A stretch of 64,000 bases of DNA from Ecdyonurus torrentis (lineage: Eukaryota; Arthropoda; Insecta; Ephemeroptera; Heptageniidae). The notes beneath the pieces were generated by a model. It had not been told where the DNA came from, ran no database searches, and saw only the letters and a list, made by a program, of their open reading frames with translations. Shown here piece after piece: positions 23,751 through 36,633 of this stretch. The stretch is from assembly GCA_949318235.1 (NCBI GenBank), contig OX439127.1, positions 32,140,873-32,204,872 on the forward strand. Direction: 5' to 3'. How positions within the stretch are numbered: the first letter of the stretch is position 1; every line of letters begins with the position of its first letter. Made by a program: the position numbers and the translations under genes.

Positions 23751-23757
<7 letters not shown>

Positions 23758-24867
23758 TATATATGATATTATTATTACTGTAGTATAATATTAAGTAGAC
23801 TTTTAAAACCGGTACCATTTATTTGGGGGGGGGGGGGGGGGTGTAAAATGTTACTAAAATTGCATGTGTTATGTGTTTATGTGCATACTTTGTTGTTAAA
23901 ATATAGTAATAAATAATGCATGTAACTGCCCTTTAAAACTTTTTTTTTCTTTCGCACTTATTCATTGTAGTTACACACTACAGTATTTCCGGTCAACGTG
24001 TTGATTTCTTCCAGCAAGTATATTATATTGTCGTTTATCAGTCACACCATAGACTTACGCCTTGCGGTCACCTAGAGTTGAGATAATAACAATTCCGCTA
24101 ACTTTTGCTTTGCTGTTTGGAATATAGAGTTTCCCTCTCGATAAAAAAATACTTTCATTGCTCATATCGCAGTGCAGTATCTTACAGAAATATTATGATA
24201 AGTCTTATGAAAGAAGCGATTGAGGATTAAGAGACGGTTGTTTATGGGGTGGTTGCATGAAATTGCGCTCTATTGCCATGCTTGAGCAAACAAATGAACA
24301 TATTTAGGTAATATTCATAAAATTAATGTATATTTATCATTTTTACAATTTTTCTCTAGTGTAAACAGCTGATTTGAACCTGTAAAAATTATCAATACAG
24401 TTGTTACGATTTTTTTTTATAATTTTTAGGTGGCGAAAATGACATTTTCCCCATGCTCGTGAATGTAATAACCTGCTCACATATGGCGTTAAAGCGCAAG
24501 CTTGGATCATCCCTCTATTTCTCTATCAAAAGAGCGAGAGAGAGAGCATTTTTTTTTAAACTAAAAAAATTAAATACTTAATAAATGTTAAGCAGGAGAA
24601 ATAAGAGAGAATTATAATGTTATCTCTTCACGATTGGATCGAAATACAATACTTAAATGAATTTGAAACCAATATAATATATTATACAAACTCTTTACTA
24701 TAACCCTGAAATTTTAATTGCTTTTCCATTATTATTTTTAAAATATAATCCATCACAGAGTTAAAGGTACAGTGAATATTAGTAAAATAAATAAATAAAT
24801 TTATTGATCAGAAGATTACATAGTAATATAGATCTTGTCTCATAAGCAGCATGCAAAAACAGTTTGT

Positions 24868-25207
24868 TAAAGGAATAGACCGGAGAAAAACATAAGCATT
24901 TATATCACAAAACACTTGATGGGATTTACAAAAATAACGTTAGTTTGTCCCAAAACCCAAGAGTAGCCCCGTAGCAGAGATTAGAAAATTCAATTTATGC
25001 AACCCGCATAACATTTTCATACTAATTTTTGCATGTTTCTGATGTCATAAACATGAATTTTCACGCAAATGGCATACTTTACAGTTTTTTCACGCTCTCT
25101 CGTAGGGCTACATTAACATTCTGGTAAAAATTGTCATCAGTTTTGAAGATCCCATTTCGTGTTTATTCATTAAAAAGCACATTTTTTATGCGGTCTATGG
25201 CTTTAAG
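24868..25207. mobile_element. MITE-like repeat, family 2, copy B (inverted relative to copy A)
   Basis: About 340 bp with imperfect inverted ends TTAAAGGAATAGACCGG and GCGGTCTATGGCTTTAA. Its reverse complement aligns with 16897-17215 through most of the interior. It lies between the two 114-bp direct repeats. No coding capacity. Confidence 0.75.
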
Positions 25208-26669
25208 TGGAGAGAGTATAATTATATGTACTACTGGTTATATTGAAATATAGTAACACAACTAGCAACCTCTAATTGTCCCTGTGTAAGTTATATGCCT
25301 ATATACTTAACTTACTGTTATGATCATGTAATTTTTATATTACCACTGTAAAACCCAACCCACTTATATAATATTTGTCAAAGTTAAGCATGTAAAAATT
25401 ATGTCTTTATTGTTCTCTTGAGTTTTAAAATATTTATGTACTGTATTGCTCTAACGAATGTAATTTAATGTTTAATTTAAAGTGAAGTAGTAACTTTGTA
25501 CTTCAAGTAAGTAGTAAACATTAGGTATTTAGAATAGAGGAAACAGTCCACATGAAGTAGAAAAAATAAAATTGGTTTACATAAAAAAAAAAAAAAATTT
25601 AGTGCACTTTCTGTGCAAATCTAATAGAGGGAGAGAAAGAGAAAATGATCTTATATTTACCTAAGACAAAAAAGATCAGCCCATTAAAGGGCAATTTTAA
25701 TTAGCAACAAAACGCAACATTTAATTGCAAAATTAAAGATGAAAAAAAAAAAAAAAAATAATAATAACAGAGAGAATGAGGTTGAGAAAGTGTATATTTT
25801 TAAAATTTATTTGTCCCTTTTTTTAGTTAGCTATATATTTACTTACTGAGGATTTTTATTATTATTATTTTGGTCTTTGCATGAAAAATTATGGAATTAT
25901 ATTGTGCTCAAAATTTTATGGAAATCGTTGTTTTAAAGAATTAAACAAGTAATGGACCGCAGCGTTAATTTCTTATTCATTTGATCCTACAACTTTCCAG
26001 TGCGTGTTATTTTAAGTGCTGCATTTTTATTTCAAAATTTGCTTATGAATCTCTGCAAATGATATATATAAATTGCAGGCATTCAATATATTATTTTATT
26101 GAATTTAGCCATTGTGTGAAAATATTGCCTCTATATACTTGAAAATTTTTCAAGAAAGCAATAATAAATGTGTGGACAGTGTTCAATGTACATTTTTTTT
26201 ATCATTTTTTTTTTTAAACTTTCTGCAGCAAGATCTTATTTAATTTTATTATACTTTATTATTTTTTTATAAATATGTATATGAATAGGAAATTAAATAA
26301 TTAAATTCTTAAACGAAATACAATACAAATAATATCTAATCCTCTTCGAAGCAGAGATGTAAAATACTCTGACTTAAATTAATGAAGTCTATTTTTAATT
26401 CTACAATAAAGTAATGTATACTAAAAAATAAAACCGATCAAATCAGAAAAATTGCAGGAGCAAAATAATTCATCATATGTGTTTTTTCGAGTATAGGATT
26501 TTTTTTCTTTCATATAATGTTTTATAATAGACTGACTATTAATAATATACTATACTATTTATAATAGTAGAATGACTATGTTTGTTTGTTTAAATATGAA
26601 TCTCTTTGTTTATGAGTAATCGGTCTTTAAACTAAATTTCCTCCGCGACAATTTCATATATATATGTAT

Positions 26670-26783
26670 AGCTTCTCAAATCAAAAGTATGATATGATGC
26701 AACTTTAATTTTTATGGACTCTTAGTTAGCAATATCAAGTATGAGAAAAAATAGTCAAATAACATTAATGCTTATCTGTTATC
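26670..26783. repeat. 114-bp direct repeat, copy 2
   Basis: Matches 23180-23293 at 113 of 114 positions in the same orientation. The flanks differ, apart from a short shared ATATGT to the left. Confidence 0.92.
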
Positions 26784-28321
26784 TTGTTATCAAGCTTTTG
26801 TCCGCGAATATTCGCTCTCTCCCTCGAATTTACCCTCCACCGCAACCCAAACTGAATTCCACAATCCGTCCTTGTTAGTTATTGAATTGCAATTTAATTA
26901 AAAGCACTCTTTCTATGTATGCTTATAATAATATAATATGTACATATGTTATATTATTATTTATTTTTTCAACAATAAATACAAAATTGTTCCTTATAAC
27001 AAAATTTAGGATTTACATTTATTATTAAATGCGACTACGTTGTAAACAAAGTTAAATTTGTCTAATTAAATATTATCATCAAAGTAAGCAGGAAATTGAC
27101 TTGATTTTAGATGTCGAAAATTTATTGCATAAAATTTGTTTTCATTTAAATTTTTTCCTAAATTTTATTTGGTTTATTGTGAGTGCAACGAGGCACAATC
27201 TCAGGGTAATGCAAATTAAATTTTTAAATTAGTTTATGATAGTAAATTATTGATTGATGAATTGATAATAGAACAGTGAGATTTGCTATGTAAAATATTT
27301 AAAGATGTGTCTAGCAATGAATATTGTTGTCAGTTAATTAGGATAGGAACTTATTAATTAGTAAAATGTAAGCCAAAGAATTATTGTAAATATACGATAA
27401 GGAATATTCGTAATTTTTTATAACATTTTACATGGATATAATATGCTATATTTTTATAACACTTATCTTTTGTGTGTTAAATATCCATCGTCGCCCGTTC
27501 TCCAGGTAACGAGCCTTACGTGATGCTCGTGTCACGATACACACAATAGTATAATGGTATAATAAGTTTGATACGTTCTTGCATCACACAGCACTACCCG
27601 ATGTGTGACTCTCAGTGACCTCTCAATGAGTGACCTCACTAACCATTGCTCCCGGTTCTTATTTACTGTGATGTACCTTCTGGAGCAATCTTACATAGAG
27701 GGTAGAATGTCCGAGATTTATCTAGTAAAAGATCAAAGGATGCGCCCTACGATCTTATCATAGTTGTTGACATGTGCATCGTAAACCATAAGATGAAAAT
27801 GTACACAAAACAATGTACAGTAATAAAAAAATATATACGCGAAGTGCGAATATAATATTAATTTTATTTTTAAAATTATGCAACACAACGTTATAGATGC
27901 AAGCGCTATGGTTTAAATTTTTTTTTTTTTTTTCTTTATGCAAATATATCATTATAACCATAATAGTGATAGAAATTCAAATATAGATAATGTTACAAAA
28001 TAAGTAATATACGTTATGAAACAAAATGACTTCCTTAATTCAACTGAATAAGTGTGGAATAGTTATTAAAAACTTTAGGAACTGACTGTTATTATTTATT
28101 AATAAACTGACACTTTATTTTATTTATTTATTTTATGTCTTATTATCAGAAGTGTATATAGTGCACTTAAATATCGATGAGGACATAGCAGTTAGAATTA
28201 CGGTTTGTATACTAACCGTAGTATATGTATGTATTGTATATTATATTATGTAGTAGTATGTATGTATTGTATAAAGTAATAGTATTATGTAATCTATAGT
28301 GGATACTAATAGAGACCGAGG

Positions 28322-28427
28322 CTTGTTGGTATAGGCAACCTGCAATATCCTATTGCTTTGATTATGAGAAAAAAAGCATGCTTATATAATACTGTATGTC
28401 CGTTTTCAAACTAGTCCAGAGCTGTGC
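28322..28427. mobile_element. Degenerate mariner-like MITE, family 1, copy 3
   Basis: Contains GGTATAGGCAACCTGCAA and GATTATGAGAAAA as in the 1.83-kb and 7.73-kb copies, and a right terminus TCCAGAGCTG. The left terminus is not recognisable. A diverged or truncated member. Confidence 0.55.
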
Positions 28428-28987
28428 GTACACAACCGAAAGGCATAAAATTGTATAATTTGAGGTAATTTATTAATATTTTATTTCAATCAAGAGCCTA
28501 TCTCATAACGTATTTCGATTAAAAATATCATGAACTCTTGGTTTAATTAAAGAAAAAAATAACATTAAATAAACTCTGACTCCACTATTAATATAGATAG
28601 ATAGGTAAATAAACAAATTAAAATTACGGTATAATTAATTTAAAACAACAAAGAAAATAGTAGAAATTATTATTGCGTACACCGATTTTCAATAAGTCAA
28701 AAGGCGTACATAATTACACGGACGGTGTAGGTAACAGAATTAAAGGACGTGTATACTTTTCAAACATTATGCTTCGAAAAAAATAGCTCGTGGTTCAAAA
28801 AGCTAACAGTTGTAAGTGTTCGCTGTGAAGGGAAATTTGACTCGTGTCTACAAAAAAGACATGTGTATGTAAGGGATAGAATGTCTACAATTTTTCTTTT
28901 TAATTGCTCCATGTTACCGTGCAACGCGCCGCAACCCATAGTGAAGCAACCTGCCCCGTCCATGATCAATCTGTGTATTTACAAAGT

Positions 28988-29490
28988 AGTGCTGTCAAAA
29001 TCCGGATAAATATTTAATCCAGATAACGGATAAGAACTTATCCGGATCAAGCCATCTGGACACAATTTTATCCGCATCTGTATTAGCCGGATTGCAAAAC
29101 CATCAACAAAATCCATATCAAAACAGCAACAAAATTACACAAAAACAAAAGACAGCTTTCCAGGAAGTGAACTACAAAAATGAGCTCGAATCAGGTCCAT
29201 ATTTGTCCAGTTATCCGGATTATTGATCCTTACTTCTTTGATCTGGATCCAGGGTCGGACTGGCAATAATGGGGCCTCGTCGGCAAAAGGGGTGTAACAC
29301 CCTCATCAGGGGCCACAAAGGAGGTGTAACACCCTAGTTACGCCCCTTTTTGGGTCTTATGGGCCTCCAAACAGGGGGGGGGGGGGCACGTCCGCAATTG
29401 CGGACTTGCTCTTATGGCCAGTCCGAGCCTGTCTGGATCTATGAACGCTTAAAAATGATGCGGATCAAATAATTCGGATTGTGATCCAAA
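28988..29490. mobile_element. Repeat rich in ATCCGGAT words, interrupted by a hAT MITE
   Basis: 28988-29105 contains AAATCCGGATAAA, AATCCAGATAACGGATAAG, TTATCCGGATC and TAGCCGGATTG. 29205-29250 has TTATCCGGATTATTGATCC; 29457-29490 has GCGGATCAAATAATTCGG. The dense palindromic words suggest one element, split by the insertion at 29250-29431. Ends are not resolved. Confidence 0.4.
29250..29431. mobile_element. hAT MITE, CAGGGTCGGACTGGC family, copy 2
   Basis: Begins CAGGGTCGGACTGGC and ends GCCAGTCCGAGCCTG. It is flanked by an exact 8-bp target duplication TCTGGATC (29242-29249 and 29432-29439). The interior is highly similar to 10293-10469, with an expanded poly(G) run near 29377. The target duplication proves insertion as a unit. 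Confidence 0.94.
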
Positions 29491-29992
29491 TGTAAATTAA
29501 GAAAATTGATTTTTTATTTATTTATTTTTATTTTTGATAGCACCTACAAAACTTAAAAAAAATTAATGGCTTTACTCGGAAAAATCTGTCTTTTTAAAAG
29601 TTTAGATTTTTTTTCCTATATTCAAGGAAAAAAACACTTCATTTGCTCATTTGTTATAGGCAGAAATTTACTTGCAGTAATTTCTCATCGATTTTTTACA
29701 TTTTTTTATTTGTACTTTATTTTTATTTATATAGGAAGTTTTGAACCGAAGTAGAGTTTTCATATAGAGCTGATTCTCCATAAGGCACTGATGTTAAAAA
29801 AATGGTGCCTCAGATGTTGTGTCTCATAATAAATTTTCAAACATGTCTACGTAAGCTTACTTAACTTGGCACGTTATGAGGTGTTAATTACTGACACCCC
29901 CCCCCCCCCCCCAAAAAAAAAAAAAAGGAGTTAGGTCAGGGTTTTAAAAATTATAAGTTGTTGTGGATTGTTTTCTCTTTAATTCTACACAG

Positions 29993-30122
29993 ATAAATTC
30001 CAAACATTGCCCATGTTCTGATGAAACTTTATTTTGCGGAAGTAAACAGTTGAAATATGGTGACATAATAATTTGCATACATGATGAGGGCGGGAGTAAT
30101 AATTATTTCAGGTGTAACTGGT
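29993..30122 (+). CDS. Candidate internal exon, Cys-rich, gene unknown
   Basis: Preceded by a strong pyrimidine tract and acceptor (TTTCTCTTTAATTCTACACAG ends at 29992, minus its first base), followed by GGT|GTAAGT at 30123. The open phase-0 frame reads INSKHCPCSDETLFCGSK, then QLKYGDIIICIHDEGG and NNYFRCNWCK, with five Cys and one His in a spacing that could bind metal. If not spliced, it stops at 30143-30145. I do not recognise the family. It could join the ATG exon at 22670 (both phase 0), but that is conjecture. Confidence 0.35.
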
Positions 30123-30487
30123 GTAAGTATTCACTACTTCTGTGATAAAAATAGGAATTATAGCCTACATACTTTTTTTCTTTCACCAGATCCATGAGAT
30201 CTCTGACTGTATAGGTATAGGTACATTATTGGAAAACCTGGAAAATTCAATGGAAATATGCAATTGATTTTACTTTTGTAGTCAAACATTTCAATTACTA
30301 AGTGTCCTATTTTAAACCTCGAGGAACATTATGAATGAGTAAATTTCGGTTTAGAATAAATCTCCAGTTTTTACAAAAAATAAGTTCTGTGTAACAAACG
30401 AGACTTTTCACTTTTCATTTCCTACGATAATGTCTGTGTCCCTATAGGTAAGTTAATTGCGTGTAAAATATTGCGTATAGTAATTGT

Positions 30488-30488
<1 letters not shown>

Positions 30489-30527
<39 letters not shown>
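30489..30527. repeat. (AG)n microsatellite
   Basis: AG dinucleotide run of about 38 bp. Confidence 0.95.
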
Positions 30528-30534
<7 letters not shown>

Positions 30535-30865
30535 ACAATTAAGGAACGGAAATTATAATGAGTTCGTGCTTTTAGCGTTTTGCATTGATAATGCTCAAGT
30601 AAAAAATGTTTATCAGTAGGGGAAAAAAATAAATAACAGTAGGCTTGCTTGTGAAAAAGCATGCCCCTAGGTGTCGCGTTGCTGGGATTAGCATTGACCT
30701 ACCTCATGGAAGCAAGTGTACTATACCTGGAGTTTGTATGCACATTACGTACAGTATAGTAAACTACGCAATATAATATTTAATACAATACAGACAAGTA
30801 GAGAATATTTTTACAATAGCATTTTCCACCTAGTGTAGTCATTGATAGCAGTGTGTGATGATTAG

Positions 30866-31108
30866 TTGCGATTATTTGGAAATGTGACGTCAGCGGTTCC
30901 TCTCCCTCTTACTGTGTCTCGCCCCGCACTCTTACAGGGGGTTGACGTCATCAAAAAGGCCTGCCCGCTTCTCTTTCCATTCCAAGTGGGTCCTTTGCTT
31001 TGTGACTGTTTTGCGTATGATACCGCCACCAAAATCAATGATCTGGTAAGGCAGTGCGTTTTAGGGATAACCAAAACTGAGACTGATGGTCAGGCAAAAG
31101 TCATATAG
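30866..31108 (+). promoter_or_regulatory. GC-richer, CRE-containing segment: candidate promoter or 5' exon
   Basis: Contains TGACGTCA-type sites at about 30886-30893 (GTGACGTCAG) and 30943-30950 (TTGACGTCATC). A very strong pyrimidine tract ends in CTTACAG at 30937, and CTG|GTAAGG follows at 31046, enclosing a 108-bp phase-0 open segment. It could be an exon or the start region of the downstream transporter gene. The peptide (GVDVIKKACPLLFPFQVG and so on) is not recognised. Confidence 0.35.
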
Positions 31109-31789
31109 AAGAGGAACAAGATAAACAAATGAGTAAAGAAATAAAAATAAGTCATACTATGAAAGCAAAATAAATAAATAAATATTTTTTTTTTGTATAT
31201 TATTATTCCTTTATAGTCTTTATAGTTTATAATGATTCTTCTGTATTATGTATACAGATAAAATGAGTTACACCATTATTTATTTACTTTTTCCAATAAC
31301 TTAATGGGTTAAGTTGTCCAATACAGTGGAACAAAAAACTAGCCATAACATAGAAATATAAATGACGAAAAGACATAAAAAATCATATAAAATTGATTCC
31401 ATTCAGTTGTTTTCATTTGATTTATATATTAAATAAGTTATGTGTGTATTAAATAAAGTCGATTTATTATTACCTACATGTAATGCTCTAATCAATAAAC
31501 TTATTTATTTAATTTATTTAGACCATTACGATAATAGGGTAGTTATCTAAAATTTGAATCGGCTGTAATATTATCTTTTTGATAAGTTTTAAATATTCAT
31601 TGCAATTATTAACTTATTCGTGCGTTACTCTTAAACTCAAATGTATCGACCTAAAATTCTTAAATTTAATTGTAGATGAACGGTATGTATTGTTATTAGA
31701 GAGGTAAAAACTGATCCATGCAGGTAATCTTTTTTATTGACGTCACAAAACACGTTGAAAATCATGTGTGTAGCCAGCTAGTTTTTTTA

Positions 31790-32335
31790 TTGCAGATCAG
31801 TGAGTGGGATGATATCTGACTAGGAGGATTACAGGGGGGTGGAGTGGGGGGTGGGGGTGGGGCAGGGAGTTGTACTAAAGCAGCAAAGGTACACGTATTT
31901 TGAAAGTTGTTTTACTTTTGGAATTGGATCAAATTTGTGATAGTCGGACTCGATTCTCCATCTTTAACAGTTGTTGATAGATAAACAATAGTTTTAGATA
32001 TGAGATGTGATATCAGTGTGGTGCCACCACGCTTTTGGAATTAGATGAGTCGTCCGAAACGGTGCTCACTTGGCGGCTGCGCCGTGTTGGTGCTCAAATC
32101 ATACAGCTTGCGCTGTGGCAGCTTTACGGCATCAGCAGTAAAAGCAGCAGGGGCGGCAGGCGGCGCAACACAGCGGTGTTAGCGCTAACTGAGGCACTGA
32201 GGCGGGCCAAGCAAGGCCTAAGCAAGGCACACGGCTTGAGACCGCAGAGCGAGCTGCAAGGCTTAGCTGGCTGCTCCAACAAAACGCCGGTCAACGCGCG
32301 TGCTCTTGTCGCCAGAATGTAGTGAACTTTCAAAA
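31790..32335 (+). promoter_or_regulatory. GC-rich island upstream of the candidate first exon of the MFSD14-like gene
   Basis: A CpG-containing, GC-rich stretch in an AT-rich region, with a G-rich run at about 31830-31870 and a 95-codon open frame (32035-32322) that has no ATG start and no recognisable product. It lies 0.5 kb upstream of the ATG exon at 32795, so promoter or 5' UTR is the simplest reading (inference). Confidence 0.4.
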
Positions 32336-32794
32336 TAGTGCTTTACGTAAAAAGGCTAGTGAAAAAATAACTAAAAATAATAATATCATATAACTATGTA
32401 GTGTCATTTTCGTGAATTACTTAATTTTTTATACATTATTTTTTAATACAAGTTCTTATAATTGCAACAGAGCTTCACTTAACAATAGTGCCGTATATAA
32501 AATTTAATGCAATTTCAACAGTTCACAGAAAAATATATATTCTGAAAAATCACTATTTAAAGCTTTTTTATTTTAAAATATATTGAAGAAGCGACAAGAG
32601 AAGAAACGTGCGCAAGAAGAAATTAAGCCGCTTTTAACTCAATCGTATCAAATATTAAAAATATATAAAAAGAAAAATTTCAAAATTTACTGTGCTATTT
32701 TGGTGCCTTTAAAAAATAATAACAAAAACTTCTATATTTTTTATAAACATAGTAAGGATAATAATAATATAGCCTTATTAGTACGTATTATTAA

Positions 32795-33229
32795 ATGAGG
32801 ATGACCAAAGGAGGTGAAATAATGGACAGTGAAAAGGTACGGGAGGTGGAGAGTCCTATTGTGACGAAATGCACGAGTCCTGTCGAGTCCCCAGGTTCGA
32901 CACTACCTCGCGACTTCGCGCTTGCAGACATTGCAGATGACATTGTTTACCTGGATCAGTCATCCACATCGTCTTCTCCTTGTTACACCAAAGACAAGGA
33001 TGACAATCCAGCAGCAGCTCCGACAGCAGTCATGGAAGACGAAACACTCGTCTATAATGTGTCTGAAGTCAACACCTGTACCACTTATTATGCACCTCCT
33101 GATTCAAGTGACCTTTGTTGTAAAAATATTGTAGTTTTACAACAACAACAATCAACGCAACAATCAAGTGAGAATGAAGAGACTACAAGTCAATCCCAAC
33201 CTCAGTCCAATTACGCAATGCTATTTCAG
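32795..33229 (+). CDS. Candidate first coding exon of the MFSD14/HIAT1-like gene (acidic, Gln/Ser-rich N-terminus)
   Basis: ATG at 32795, with a second in-frame ATG three codons on and another at 32822. 145 codons are followed by TTTCAG|GTCAGT at 33230, phase 0. The product has Ser/Pro-rich, Asp-rich (LADIADDIVYLDQS) and Gln-rich (VLQQQQSTQQSS) stretches, with no membrane segment. The next recognisable exon on this strand (51460) is also phase 0, so a join NYAMLFQ|SSGIGEPS is possible. Such a long cytosolic N-terminus is not typical of MFSD14, so this could be a different gene. Coding character is well supported by composition; the link is not. Confidence 0.5.
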
Positions 33230-34831
33230 GTCAGTAAACTTGCCGTCCAATTTTTTTTATACCTGTAGAAGGTATTATTATTATAGAAAATTTCGCCGTA
33301 TCAAAAAATATATTGGGTATTGGCGCCAATTTTTTTATGTATTATTTTTTATTGGATATTGTATTTTGTTATAACATTGATCTTATAAACGATTATGTAT
33401 ATGTATGAGAATGCGATTAAAACGCATCCACGGGAACAAAACAGTGTTTCTATTTAGATCGCTACTTTTGACTTTTATGCGAGGTTGGACAAGTAGCATT
33501 TGTTTAGGGGTTGTAGTCTTTTATATTTTTCAAAATGTGCTTTCAAAATATGCAAACATTTTACACTAATAAAAATAAATTGACGTGTAACCAAAGAAGT
33601 TCAAATTTGCATTGTTTACAGAAATTTGAACTGATAGAATTATGTATTAGATTCATCTGAAGTCTGAACGAGTGTGTGTCCAAAATCTTGAATTATCCCA
33701 ACAACGATAACAAATGCCTCTACGTGCTTGAAATTACAATACAATTTAAAAATGTAACGTGACAATGTTGCATGTAATCAACTCGGATATCGTCATTTTT
33801 AACAATACTCGAAAAGTATGGATTTATAATTCTTAAAATCTTCAATTATTTGAAGAAAGAAAAAGAAAAAAAAAAAAAGTTAACATTTCTCTGCAACCAG
33901 TACACCTACGTGTAACATTATACAATACTGTTCAATTTTTTCCTTAATAAAAAAGTAAAATAAATATGTAAAATAATATTTCAGTGAATTTCTTACAATT
34001 TTAAGACAATAACTGGAACTGGAACAAGTAACCGAATGTGTGCCAAATTTTAATTTTATACCACAAAAAAAGAAGAAAAAAAAAATCACGTTACGTGATT
34101 ATACGAAGAAACGAAAATATTATTAATATTTTTATAGCTGCACGCTATATAATAGTAAAATTCAAGTTATTAAAGCTTATAGCTGAAAAAGCTTTGAGAC
34201 AAAAGTTGTAAAGAGGTTGCGTGAAGTGTACAATTAGTTATAGGTTGCAGTATTATATGCAGTATAATAATAATAAAGCATACTGCGGTCCATAATATGT
34301 ATAGTATATACATGACGTGCCAAATAGCATAGGTGCGTGGGTATGGCTCACTCACACTTTTTGTCTCGTTGGAAGTCAAATGTTATGGAGAATCGTGAAC
34401 CAGAAACATTTCACCTAGTTCCCACAATTTCAAAATATTATACTGTACTCTTGTACTTTTCTCCAATGCTCTCATGTTTTGTGTGTAAGAGAAAATCCTT
34501 GAATAAAGATTATTAAGTATAATACTTTTTAGTTTTTATGTATTTAATTATTTAATAGTAAAAATATGGGCTATTTAAAGGTTTTTCTCTCACGATTGTA
34601 GACCTTCTCATTTTCAATTTTACTATTTTTGAAGAAGAAATAATTAAAATCATTTTCTGCTTAATTCAGTTAAAAATTCTTTACTAAAATATAAGTGTAT
34701 AAAAAATGAGAGGTTACTTTTCTTCTACGAACAATTGAATTACTTTGTTTAATTATTCACTTCGGTCACAACGTATTTTACGTTTTACGTATATAGTTAT
34801 AAGTGCAAGTACCTCAAACTTGTTATAGAGG

Positions 34832-34839
<8 letters not shown>

Positions 34840-34892
<53 letters not shown>
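34840..34892. repeat. (AG)n microsatellite
   Basis: AG dinucleotide run of about 50 bp with flanking purine-rich sequence. Confidence 0.95.
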
Positions 34893-34897
<5 letters not shown>

Positions 34898-36633
34898 GAA
34901 AGAAAGAAAAAATAACGAAAGAAAGGGGAAAAAATAAAAATTAAAATAAAATGCCTTAAAAGTCATTGGATTTATATTTAAGGGAACTATTTCTATTCTT
35001 ATTATTTGAGTTTAGTTTAATTTTTGTAGTTACCGAATCTTGGGAGCGAAAACAATAATGACAACAACCTTATTGACGCGTTATTATAATGCTGGAATGT
35101 TAAAATGGTGGTGCAAATATAAAAATATTCAATAATTGAAGTTGCAAAGAGATTGGCTTCAACTCGTATTAACATACATAAAATAAGAACCATACACAAT
35201 ACGTATCGACATAAAATAAGAACATAAAATAAAATAACATAATAAAATATTGAACATTCAATTAGTTTCATAATGTTTAGTTGCAGGTAGGAAATAAACC
35301 AGCTCGTTATTTCAAAAATTAAGATGTATTATCTTAAAATGCAAGCAGTAAAATAATATAACAATCGTAAAACGTTGAAAAGTCATTAAAAATAAATTGA
35401 CAATCTAAAATGTCATTTACTGTGGGTTACTAACATTCAATTGCATATATAGAATATAAAATAATTAAATTCTTATCTTTGCACTATTACACCGTATATA
35501 TATTATGCACTCAATGTGTTTGAGTGGATGAACTACTTGTCGCTTTGTATATAGAAAAAAAAAAAAAAAAAAAAAGACACTCGTTATTTCATTGAAGTAA
35601 GTTGCTGAAAGTGCCATTCGAGTCTCGTCAATCATACTGCATTTATATATATACTATATTCACTCGCTGTTATCAATTAAAGACAGACCTCGCGCAAACC
35701 CTTTTCAATCTACATTTACTAATAATTTACTGAGTGAGCTCTACAACCTTCTTGTGACGCCACTTCAACCATAATTTTGATTGTCTCTGATTAATTTGTT
35801 TGTTTCATATAACAATAAGTCTCAAGTAATATATAAACTGCTTAGCGCTACCAGCAGCATCCATCATCCAGCAGAATGAGAAGGATAATCTGAGTTAAAC
35901 TTCCATCAAGTTATTCTCTGTTGTCACTCATACATAGCTCACTTCCACTAAACTAAACTCCTCCTGTTCCTAAACTTTTAGGAACTCGTAAACATACACC
36001 GCGCGATGATGCATTATAAAATAAATGCTGCAATTTCGTGCCATGAGTTTGATGATTTTACTGCTACTTTTTACTTTTTATTATTATTATTATTCTTTTT
36101 ATTTGGAAACAAATGTGGCACCAACAATTAATTGTTACTGGTGCTGAAATTTTGGTTCCCGTGCATTGTTTTTATTTTATCTTCAAATCGTCTAGAAACA
36201 TAATATACAAAATAAAACCTTTTTATCCCTCTTCTTGGAGATATTTACTCTTGATATGGATTTAATGTTTGATATTTCGACTCACCTTTAACTTTTCTTT
36301 TTTAGCACCTATAACAATAATAAAAAAAAAAGTATCTAATTTTTGTATAGTGTATGTAAAAAGAAATCAAATTAAGTATAATTTTGGTACGTACTGAATT
36401 ATATCTATATAAGAAAAAAACAAAACAAAAAAACAAACAGGATATTGCTGCTAAGAATGAATCCCTGGATGAGATTTATATACGTATGAATTACCAAATG
36501 TAATTTTTAAGTAAAAATTTACTTTTATTTGAACGGTAAAACAATGATGTAAAAGAAGAAAAAGAAATGTTTTATTATATAGTGCCATTATTCTGTGATT
36601 CATATTGCTTTGCTTATGAAGAATTTTAACCTA

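Larger units (their letters stand above)
25208..29990. other. Intergenic, AT-rich; no gene recognised
   Basis: Apart from the repeats listed separately, this holds poly(A) tracts (25584-25598, 25741-25757), a somewhat GC-richer patch at about 27485-27780, and low-complexity AT sequence. Open frames at 27758-27961 and 28749-29009 have no recognisable product. Confidence 0.55.
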
